Assembly: GCA_007135745.1 (NCBI GenBank)
Contig: SLIH01000291.1
Coordinates: 1-11,295 of the forward strand
DNA from: Halomonas sp.
GTDB lineage: Bacteria; Pseudomonadota; Gammaproteobacteria; Pseudomonadales; Oleiphilaceae
Direction: 5' to 3'
Length of the DNA: 11,295 nucleotides
In this document: positions 6,179 through 11,295 of the stretch, piece by piece
How positions within the stretch are numbered: position 1 is the first letter of the stretch
Layout: each line of letters begins with the position of its first letter
The notes under the pieces: generated by a model
Database searches by the model: none
What the model saw: only the letters and a program-made list of their open reading frames with translations
What the model was told of the DNA's origin: nothing
Position numbers and translations under genes: made by a program

Positions 6179-6237
6179 GGAACCTCTGGACAACTCCGGA
6201 GCGCGCAGGGCAATCCTGAGTTGTTCAGAGGTTCCTT
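6177..6237. repeat. 61-bp inverted repeat, MITE-like or transcript-end hairpin
   Basis: Arms of 20 bp (6177-6196 and 6218-6237) are perfect except for one position, which in RNA would be a G-U pair. The arms start AAGGAACCTCTG and end CAGAGGTTCCTT, around a 21-nt centre. The left arm begins inside the TAA stop of the YbaK-type gene. There is no T-run after the right arm, so a classical intrinsic terminator is unlikely, although a strong stem could protect a 3' end. The length and terminal position of the arms recall the ends of a small non-autonomous insertion element. No second copy occurs in the window, and no clear target duplication was seen. Confidence 0.6.
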
Positions 6238-6304
6238 CAGGGGCTGTCCTGTCCGAACTCCGTCCATTAGACTTGGGCCTTGAATCCAGGTCAGGCGGAG
6301 ACGG

Positions 6305-7588
6305 ATGGGTAGCAGGAATTTTGACATCGCAGTGATTGGCGCCGGCATGGTTGGCGCCTCCCTCGCCTTGGCGGCAGCTCGGGCGGGCTGGTCTGTTGCC
6401 GTGGTCGAACCGGCACCGCCCGAGGCACCGGTTCCCGAAGGCGAACCGGATCTGCGGGTTTCAGCCCTCAGCTACGGCAGCGAACGCTGGCTACGGAGGC
6501 TCGGTGTATGGAGCCGAATGGCGGAACAGAGGTGGGCACCCTTTCGCGAACTGGCTGTCTGGGAAGCACCTTCCGGCCCGCTGCGCACTTTTGATGCGCT
6601 ACGCCCGCTCGCTGACGTCGCACGCACCCATTTCACAGCCGCAAGCATCAACCGCCCGCACCTGGGTCATATCGTCGAGAACCAGGTTACCCAGCACGCT
6701 CTCTGGCAGTCGCTGCAGGAGGAACCGAATCTGAGCTGTTTCAGTCCGGGGCGAGTGCGGACACTCAAACAACAGAACGACCGGGTTGAATTGACACTGG
6801 ACGATGACACCGCCATGACCAGCCGTCTTGTCGTTGGTGCCGACGGCGCGAATTCACCCACCAGAGCACTCGCCGGAATAGGCACCAGCCGACAGCAGTA
6901 CCGCCAGCAGGCCATGGTGGTCAGCGTAATCCATGATCCGCCCGAACAGTCGATTACCTGGCAGATGTTCACACCAAAAGGGCCCCGTGCCTACCTGCCA
7001 ATGCCCAGCATCAGGGGCCAATGCCGTGCCTCCCTGGTCTGGTATGACCAACCGGAACGTCTCGACCAACTCATGAGCCTGAACGAATCGGAACTCATTG
7101 AGGCAATCACCGATGCATTCCCGGATGAACTTCCAACACTCATCGCCGCGCCGGATCGTGGACGCTTCCCGATCGCCCGCCAGCATGCTCATGAATACAG
7201 CCAGGGCCGAGTGACGCTCATCGGCGACGCCGCGCACACCATCAACCCACTTGCCGGGCAGGGAGTCAACCTGGGGTTTCAGGATGCGGCCTGCCTGGCA
7301 AGACTGCTGCTTGAGGAACGACGGCTCGAGGGAGACCCGGGTTCCCGGGGGCTGCTTCAGGCTTATGAAGAGGAACGCCGTCCCCGTAACCGTCTGATGA
7401 TGGATACCATGGATCTGTTCTACACTGCCTTCAGCAACCGGCAGCCACCGGCCCACCTGATTCGCAACCTGGGTCTGGGGCTTGCCGGTCGGTTGCCCAT
7501 GGCACGGGAACGGGTGGCGCGTTATGCCATGGGCATTGACGACACCCTGCCCCGCCCATTGGAGTCATTACTGAAACGTCTGGCCTGA
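6305..7588 (+). CDS. UbiH/UbiF/COQ6-family FAD-dependent monooxygenase
   Basis: 427 aa flavoprotein hydroxylase of the type that adds ring hydroxyl groups in ubiquinone biosynthesis. The ADP-binding GAGMVG is at 12-17 in an N-terminal Rossmann motif, the ubiquinone-hydroxylase segment RVSALS at 51-56, the second FAD/NADPH motif GADGANSPTR at 178-187, and the third FAD motif GDAAHTINPLAGQG at 307-320. The stretch FTPKGPRAYLPMP (222-234) also fits the group. Which ring position (UbiH, UbiF or UbiI role) cannot be decided without comparison. The ATG at 6305 has GGAG (6297-6300) only 4 nt upstream, slightly close. hinT follows after 16 bases, so the two are probably one transcript. No other ubi genes are present here. 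Confidence 0.88.
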   Translation: MGSRNFDIAVIGAGMVGASLALAAARAGWSVAVVEPAPPEAPVPEGEPDLRVSALSYGSERWLRRLGVWSRMAEQRWAPFRELAVWEAPSGPLRTFDALRPLADVARTHFTAASINRPHLGHIVENQVTQHALWQSLQEEPNLSCFSPGRVRTLKQQNDRVELTLDDDTAMTSRLVVGADGANSPTRALAGIGTSRQQYRQQAMVVSVIHDPPEQSITWQMFTPKGPRAYLPMPSIRGQCRASLVWYDQPERLDQLMSLNESELIEAITDAFPDELPTLIAAPDRGRFPIARQHAHEYSQGRVTLIGDAAHTINPLAGQGVNLGFQDAACLARLLLEERRLEGDPGSRGLLQAYEEERRPRNRLMMDTMDLFYTAFSNRQPPAHLIRNLGLGLAGRLPMARERVARYAMGIDDTLPRPLESLLKRLA

Positions 7589-7604
7589 ATGAAAGGGAAA
7601 CATC

Positions 7605-7958
7605 ATGTCCGAGACCATTTTCGATAAGATCATCAAGCGCGAGATCCCTGCCGACATCGTCTACGAGGATGAGCAAAGCCTGGCGTTCCGGGACATTAAT
7701 CCCCAGGCGCCGGTCCATATCCTGGTGATCCCCAAGAAAGCCATCGCCACCATTAACGATCTGACTGAAAGCGATGAACAACTGGTTGGTCACCTCTACA
7801 CTGTTGCGGCCCATATCGCGCGCGCGGAAGGTATTGCCAACGACGGTTTCCGCACCGTGATGAACTGCAATGAACATGGTGGTCAATCGGTCTATCACAT
7901 CCACCTTCACGTTCTCGGTGGCAAACCGCTGGGATGGCCTCCCTACGCCGGCGACTGA
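7605..7958 (+). CDS. hinT: HinT-type histidine triad nucleotide-binding protein
   Basis: 117 aa, the usual size for HinT. These proteins hydrolyse purine nucleoside phosphoramidates and related adenylates and act as cytoplasmic dimers. The histidine triad is H98-I-H100-L-H102 within [14 protein letters not shown] (93-106), with H100 as the expected nucleophile. The upstream nucleotide-binding segments [18 protein letters not shown] (28-45) and the C-terminal WPP (111-113) are also typical. AAGGGA (7593-7598) precedes the ATG by 6 nt. It is the second gene of a probable pair with the FAD monooxygenase; the functional link between the two is not obvious. Confidence 0.95.
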   Translation: MSETIFDKIIKREIPADIVYEDEQSLAFRDINPQAPVHILVIPKKAIATINDLTESDEQLVGHLYTVAAHIARAEGIANDGFRTVMNCNEHGGQSVYHIHLHVLGGKPLGWPPYAGD

Positions 7959-8051
7959 AGACCCTGTAGTTGGTGTCACTGAAGCGCCCATCGGGAACGC
8001 CTATGGCTTGGGATCTTTGAGCAGACGACGGGCAAGACTCTGGAAAAAGTC

Positions 8052-8057
8052 TATAAT
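8052..8057 (+). promoter_or_regulatory. -10 element of the yciA promoter
   Basis: A perfect TATAAT within GTCTATAATTGCC lies 47 bases before the ATG at 8104. The -35 region at 8029-8034 (CGGGCA) keeps only the GCA end of the consensus. It lies in the 145-bp gap after hinT, which holds no terminator I can see. Confidence 0.5.
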
Positions 8058-8103
8058 TGCCGCCTGAAAGCAACGCTGACAACACATTCCAAGAGGCGCC
8101 GGC

Positions 8104-8511
8104 ATGAAACCCCAAAGCGACAAACCCCAGCCCCGCGGCGAGCTGGCCCTGCAACTGGTGACCATGGCTGCCGATACCAACGCCAACGGCGACATCTACG
8201 GCGGCTGGCTGGTCAAGCAAATGGATCTGGCCGCTTCCACCACAGCTGGCCGGATAGCCCAGGGCCGCACCGCCACCGTGGCGATCGACAAGATGGAGTT
8301 TCTCTCCCCCGTACGGGTGGGAGCACAGGTAGCTTTCCACACTTACCTTGAGGATATCGGTCGAAGCTCCATGAAGATCAACGTGGAAGTCTGGACCCGG
8401 GATCAGTTTGACCAGAGCGCACGCAAGGTGACCGAGGCGCTTTTTGTCTTCGTGGCGATTGACGAGAAAGGGCGGATTCGGGAAGTTCCGAGGCCAGCAC
8501 AGAAGCTCTGA
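8104..8511 (+). CDS. yciA: YciA-type acyl-CoA thioesterase (hotdog fold)
   Basis: 135 aa, one hotdog domain. YciA cleaves a broad range of acyl-CoA thioesters in the cytoplasm and is thought to free CoA and trim membrane-lipid precursors. The diagnostic stretch ADTNANGDIYGGWLVKQMD (23-41) is almost the same as in the E. coli and Haemophilus enzymes; D41 aligns with the catalytic Asp44 of the Haemophilus protein. SSMKINVEVW (88-97) and TEALFVFVAID (110-120) are also family-like. AGAGG (8092-8096) lies 7 nt before the ATG. It has its own -10 box and a weak hairpin after the stop, so it is probably transcribed alone. Confidence 0.93.
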   Translation: MKPQSDKPQPRGELALQLVTMAADTNANGDIYGGWLVKQMDLAASTTAGRIAQGRTATVAIDKMEFLSPVRVGAQVAFHTYLEDIGRSSMKINVEVWTRDQFDQSARKVTEALFVFVAIDEKGRIREVPRPAQKL

Positions 8512-8543
8512 TCGAAGACTTTCCACCCACGCCCGGATCGCCT

Positions 8544-8582
8544 ACCTGACCGCTCCCGCAAGCCGAAGCGTCAGGTTTCTTT
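8544..8582 (+). terminator. possible terminator after yciA
   Basis: ACCTGAC (8544-8550) pairs with GTCAGGT (8570-8576), extended inward by GCT/AGC with one bulged C, and is followed by TTCTTT. The U-run is interrupted, so efficiency is uncertain. Confidence 0.45.
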
Positions 8583-8650
8583 ACACCCAAAAAATACGTA
8601 CACCAGCTACCTGATTATACCCTAATAAATAATAAGACTATTCGCATCTT

Positions 8651-8666
8651 GGGTATCTTTATTGCT
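8651..8666 (+). promoter_or_regulatory. candidate sigma-54 (-24/-12) promoter of the PEP-CTERM gene
   Basis: GGGTAT-N5-TTGCT fits the RpoN layout TGGCAC-N5-TTGCW. The GG of -24 (8652-8653) and the GC of -12 (8664-8665) are exactly 10 nt apart, and TTGC is intact; three positions of the -24 half differ. Transcription would start at about 8676, leaving a leader of about 60 nt. No obvious upstream activator palindrome was found in the AT-rich stretch 8585-8645. Known PEP-CTERM systems often include the PrsK/PrsR sensor-regulator pair that works with RpoN, which makes the match more believable. Confidence 0.45.
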
Positions 8667-8735
8667 CACTAAAGGACAGCAGCCATTCTCACCAAAGGGT
8701 TGAAGAACGCGGCTGATTCTTAAGGAGCAAGACAA

Positions 8736-9392
8736 ATGAAGACTCAATGGCACTCGGGCATCAAGACATTATCGATGGTCGCTGGGGCCGCTTTACTGGT
8801 TGGAGCAGGAAGCGCCTTCGCCGTACCTTATACCTACGATCCGACCGTTGGCCTGACCCCGTCAGCTGAATGCAACAGTGGCAACGGGTATCTGATCAGC
8901 ACCAGCGACACCACTCTGCACGGCAACAACGCCAGCAACTGTTTTGGTGCCTACACAGGCAACAACAACTTTGGCCCGATCAAGTGGAACAACGATTATT
9001 GGTATCAGATCGACAAGCTGGACATTGCTGAAAATGGCAACAACCAGCAGTTTTCCGACTATATCAGTGTGGAATTCGGCAACGCGACCTGGTCTGATGG
9101 CAGTTGGAGCTTTAACGGAGACTTCAGTGACTGGGGCAGCTTCTTCCTGGTCACCAAGGCAGCGAATGATCCGGGTTGGGCTGCCTACCTGTTTGACGAT
9201 CTGGCCGGTCTTAACAGCCTCGAGGGAACCTTCAGCATCCCGTGGAGCGCTGGAAACAGCCTGAACCCGGCCGACCTTTCGCACCTGAGCATCTACAAAA
9301 AGGTTGCGGCTCAGGTGCCGGAACCCGGCACCATTGGACTGCTGGCTCTGGGCCTTCTCGGCCTTGCGGGCTCGCGCAGAACCAGAACCTGA
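8736..9392 (+). CDS. PEP-CTERM sorting-domain secreted protein
   Basis: 218 aa exported protein. A Sec signal peptide covers about 1-29 (basic start, hydrophobic core, AFA before the likely cut). The mature part is rich in Asn, Gly, Ser, Trp and Tyr, has two cysteines (C46, C69) and no enzyme motif; it looks like a small beta-rich extracellular protein. The C-terminus is a textbook PEP-CTERM tail: VPEPG (194-198), a hydrophobic helix about 199-212, then RRTRT. Such tails are recognised by an exosortase (EpsH/XrtA type) in species that make exopolysaccharide and biofilm or floc matrix. No exosortase lies in the window. AAGGAG (8722-8727) stands 8 nt before the ATG. The gene is transcribed alone between its candidate sigma-54 promoter and a strong terminator. 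The precise function is unknown. Confidence 0.92.
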   Translation: MKTQWHSGIKTLSMVAGAALLVGAGSAFAVPYTYDPTVGLTPSAECNSGNGYLISTSDTTLHGNNASNCFGAYTGNNNFGPIKWNNDYWYQIDKLDIAENGNNQQFSDYISVEFGNATWSDGSWSFNGDFSDWGSFFLVTKAANDPGWAAYLFDDLAGLNSLEGTFSIPWSAGNSLNPADLSHLSIYKKVAAQVPEPGTIGLLALGLLGLAGSRRTRT

Positions 9393-9407
9393 ATACAGCA
9401 ACATCAC

Positions 9408-9438
9408 CCGCGCCACCCCCGAGGTGGCGCGGCTTTTT
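9408..9438 (+). terminator. intrinsic terminator after the PEP-CTERM gene
   Basis: A perfect 10-bp GC-rich stem, CCGCGCCACC (9408-9417) with GGTGGCGCGG (9423-9432), and a CCCGA loop are followed by CTTTTT. It lies 15 bases past the stop codon. Confidence 0.93.
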
Positions 9439-9481
9439 CTCCAACCCCCGCAGAATGCTTTAATGATCATGGACGGATGGC

Positions 9482-9502
9482 TATAGTGATCTAAAACGAT
9501 CA
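9482..9502 (+). promoter_or_regulatory. -10 box and small inverted repeat before the usp gene
   Basis: TATAGT (9482-9487) is a likely -10, with a poor -35 (TTTAAT, 9459-9464) at 17 nt. Overlapping its end is an inverted repeat TGATC-N6-GATCA (9487-9502) at the expected transcription start and early leader, just before the ribosome site GGGAG (9503-9507). It could be an operator. The spacing between half-sites is too wide for an FNR/Anr box. Confidence 0.35.
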
Positions 9503-9514
9503 GGGAGTTCACCC

Positions 9515-10396
9515 ATGGCCGACCGTATCCAGTCCATCCTGACAGCCACGGATTTTTCCCCGGATGCCAATAACGCGGTACAGCGTGCAGCGCTTCTGGC
9601 TGATGCCCTGAACGCCAGTCTCCGCATTGCCCATTCACTGGAGCCCTCGGTCATTCAGGTTGTCCGGGAGACCCTGCGCCTGTCGCTTTCAACCGGTCCC
9701 GACTCACTTCTCGACAAACCCGGTGACTCTCTGAAGGCTCTGGCCAGTAACATTGCAACAGGCGCAGACCAACAACCCACAATCGAACTCCTCGAAGGGG
9801 CCGCAGCGAGCACTATTCCCAAAGCTGCCACGGACCATGACCTTCTGGTTCTTGGCGCCCAGGGCCGGCATCGATTCCGCGAATTCGCTTTGGGCACCAC
9901 GGCACAGCGAATCATAGAGAAAGTTGAATGCCCGGTACTGGCTGTGCGAAATCCCGCGGAAAAGCCCTACGCCAACGTGCTTATCGCAACGGATTTTTCT
10001 CCAGCATCTGAACGGGCCGCCGCCGTGGCAAAGACTCTGGCGCCCCAGGCCCAGTCACTGGCAGCCCACGCCTTTCAGGTTCACCATGAACTCCAGATGG
10101 CTTACGCCGAGGTGGATGACGAAACTCTCAACCTTTACCGCCAGAAAGCCCAGGAAGAAAGCGAAGGACGAATGAAAGAATTTCTTCGTAACACGGGCCT
10201 GGCCGACGCCGGGTCGGAGAGCGTTGTTCAGGCTGGTTATCCTCCGCGCGTACTCAGCGAGCTGGCCCAGGCCCGCGATGTTGATCTGATCGTGCTCGGA
10301 CGCCGGGGCCACTCACCACTGGATCGATTACTCACCGGCAGTGTTACCCAGAATCTGCTGGCCGGCGCCCCCTGTGATGTGCTGGTGGTAAGCTGA
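9515..10396 (+). CDS. universal stress protein with two UspA domains
   Basis: 293 aa tandem Usp protein of the UspE-like size class, cytoplasmic, usually induced by starvation, oxygen limitation or other stress. Domain 1 (about 1-146) and domain 2 (about 151-293) each begin with a similar ILTATDFSP / VLIATDFSP strand and Asp. Both end with an intact nucleotide-binding motif G-2x-G-9x-G-S/T: G114, G117, G127-T128 in the first, and G262, G265, G275-S276 in the second. ATP binding by both halves is therefore expected. GGGAG (9503-9507) lies 7 nt before the ATG. It is a single-gene unit after the PEP-CTERM terminator. The trigger and partner are not shown by the sequence. Confidence 0.93.
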   Translation: MADRIQSILTATDFSPDANNAVQRAALLADALNASLRIAHSLEPSVIQVVRETLRLSLSTGPDSLLDKPGDSLKALASNIATGADQQPTIELLEGAAASTIPKAATDHDLLVLGAQGRHRFREFALGTTAQRIIEKVECPVLAVRNPAEKPYANVLIATDFSPASERAAAVAKTLAPQAQSLAAHAFQVHHELQMAYAEVDDETLNLYRQKAQEESEGRMKEFLRNTGLADAGSESVVQAGYPPRVLSELAQARDVDLIVLGRRGHSPLDRLLTGSVTQNLLAGAPCDVLVVS

Positions 10397-10542
10397 ACAA
10401 ACGTGAGGCGCATCCCATCGTAACAACCCGAAGCGGCGTCAACCTGAAGAGCGGACGTGCGCCCACCGAACCACCGGTATCCATAAGGCAAAGTGCAGGC
10501 TAAAATGACCGCTGTATAAATCAGATACCGAAGAGACAGTGA
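10397..10542 (+). other. intergenic region before the MerR-type gene
   Basis: No convincing terminator for the usp gene is seen here. A TATAAA (10515-10520) preceded by TG is the best -10 candidate for the following gene, 23 bases before its ATG, with no good -35. The ribosome site is poor (GAGACAG). Confidence 0.3.
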
Positions 10543-11295
10543 ATGGCCACATCACAGGTGGAACAACCAGACGAGTTCTCCATTGATGAGCTGGCCCGGG
10601 AAACCGGGATGACGGTTAGAAACATCCGCGTCTATCAGGAACGGGGCCTGCTCCCGCCCCCTGAAAGACGTGGCCGCAAAGGCATCTATAACGATGCTCA
10701 CCTCTCCCGGCTGCGCATCATCGGTCGGTTGCTGGATCGGGGATACACGCTGAACAATATCGCCGAGCTGATCGAGAGCTGGGAACACGGCAACGGCATC
10801 GAGCATATTCTCGGACTGGAGCGGGCGGTGGTCAGCCCGTGGTCCGACGAGGTTCCCGATTATCTGTCCAAGCGGGAACTGGCACAGAAATTTGGCAGCA
10901 TCTTCACCGGCAAGGCACTGCAACGGGCCATTGACCTGGAATTGATCATTCCAGAAGGCCGCTATTATCGGATCCCCAGCCCGCGCATGCTCCATGCCGG
11001 ATCCGAGCTGGCCTCTCTGGGCATTCCCCTCGATGCCATGCTGGACCTGGTCTCTCATCTGCGCCGTAATGTGGAGGAAGCGGCGGAAGAGATGGTCAAG
11101 CTGGTAGAGACCTACATCTTCGACCGCTACGACAAGGAAATGCCTCCCCCGGATGAATCAGCCAAGCTTGCAGACCTTATCTGGCGTCTGCGTCCACTGG
11201 TGGAAATGGCTGTGCTCCCGGAGGTAGCCCGTGCCATGCAGAAGGCTGCGGATCGCCACCTCAGCGACCGTTTGGCCTATGTCCTTGAGCACATG
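10543..11295 (+). CDS. MerR-family transcriptional regulator, partial at the 3' end
   Basis: An ATG at 10543 opens a frame of 251 codons without a stop to the window end, so the C-terminus is missing. Residues 12-80 are a MerR-type winged helix: FSIDELARETGMTVRNIRVY, then ERGLLPP, the wing with YNDAHLSRLRII and the helix GYTLNNIAELI. Residues about 108-173 repeat the same order in weaker form: LSKRELAQKFG, DLELIIP, YYRIPSPRMLHAGSEL, then LGIPLDAMLDLVSHL. This suggests a second MerR-like winged helix instead of the usual short effector domain. The rest (174-251) is helical and charged. No metal-binding cysteines are present at all, so it is not a MerR/CueR/SoxR-type metal or redox sensor. The target is unknown; the next genes downstream lie outside the window. 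Confidence 0.85.
   Translation, partial: MATSQVEQPDEFSIDELARETGMTVRNIRVYQERGLLPPPERRGRKGIYNDAHLSRLRIIGRLLDRGYTLNNIAELIESWEHGNGIEHILGLERAVVSPWSDEVPDYLSKRELAQKFGSIFTGKALQRAIDLELIIPEGRYYRIPSPRMLHAGSELASLGIPLDAMLDLVSHLRRNVEEAAEEMVKLVETYIFDRYDKEMPPPDESAKLADLIWRLRPLVEMAVLPEVARAMQKAADRHLSDRLAYVLEHM

Noticed and set aside
5543..6193. A 216-codon minus-strand frame opposite the YbaK-type gene
   Set aside because: The plus strand has a ribosome site and conserved family motifs; the opposite frame has neither.
6177..6237. Classical Rho-independent terminator
   Set aside because: The loop is 21 nt and no T-run follows the right arm, unlike the three clear terminators in the window.
7431..8526. Long minus-strand frames opposite hinT and yciA
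   Set aside because: Both genes on the plus strand are certain by motif; the long opposite frames follow from the base composition.
9487..9502. FNR/Anr box before the usp gene
   Set aside because: TGAT and ATCA are 8 nt apart; the FNR/Anr consensus requires 4.
8862..9638. A 258-codon minus-strand frame opposite the PEP-CTERM gene
   Set aside because: It spans a perfect terminator and the usp promoter and has no recognisable domain.
1..11295. CRISPR arrays, tRNA or rRNA genes, transposases, phage genes or toxin-antitoxin pairs
   Set aside because: None was seen on reading; there are no regularly spaced direct repeats and no cloverleaf-like sequence.

Overview
The window looks like a chromosomal segment of a marine-type gammaproteobacterium, fairly GC-rich, with strong Shine-Dalgarno sites and short intergenic gaps. 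The gene families (GacA-type Csr/Rsm sRNA control, MnmH, MscS, HinT, YciA, a ubiquinone-type hydroxylase and a PEP-CTERM protein) and the protein style suggest something close to Marinobacter or a relative. That assignment is inference from impressions, not from a search. There is no tRNA, rRNA, CRISPR array or transposase gene.

Layout. Bases 1-55 hold the hydrophobic C-terminal tail of an upstream gene. A class II histone-deacetylase/acetylpolyamine-amidohydrolase-like enzyme (136-1143, +) converges on a response regulator (1188-2036, -) whose receiver domain is joined by a low-complexity linker to a small beta-rich C-terminal domain. The 580-base space after it is not empty. It carries a perfect GacA-type upstream palindrome (2175-2192), a promoter (2329-2356) and a CsrB/RsmZ-type RNA of about 255 nt (about 2363-2617). 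The RNA has 14 GGA motifs, most in hairpin loops, and ends in a strong intrinsic terminator. This is the most interesting element of the window: a regulatory RNA that would sequester the translational repressor CsrA/RsmA under Gac two-component control.

The sRNA terminator abuts the 3' end of a convergent methyltransferase gene (2616-3263, -) that resembles ETF-beta lysine methyltransferases. Divergent from it is a likely two-gene unit of mnmH (tRNA 2-selenouridine synthase, TTG start) and an mscS-type mechanosensitive channel, closed by a terminator. A YbaK-type editing-domain protein follows. Its stop codon sits in one arm of a 61-bp near-perfect inverted repeat (6177-6237), either a MITE-like remnant or a transcript-end hairpin. 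Next come a UbiH/UbiF-family FAD monooxygenase and hinT (16-nt gap, likely operon), then yciA (acyl-CoA thioesterase) with its own promoter.

The last part holds a PEP-CTERM secreted protein (8736-9392) preceded by a plausible sigma-54 (-24/-12) promoter and followed by a perfect terminator, a tandem universal stress protein (9515-10396), and the first 251 codons of a MerR-family regulator (from 10543, running off the window) that appears to hold two MerR-like winged-helix segments.

Most genes are independent housekeeping or stress units. Two regulatory themes stand out: the Gac/Rsm-type sRNA, and a possible RpoN-dependent PEP-CTERM gene, a class linked to extracellular matrix. Both would act on surface and community behaviour, but no direct link between them is visible here.
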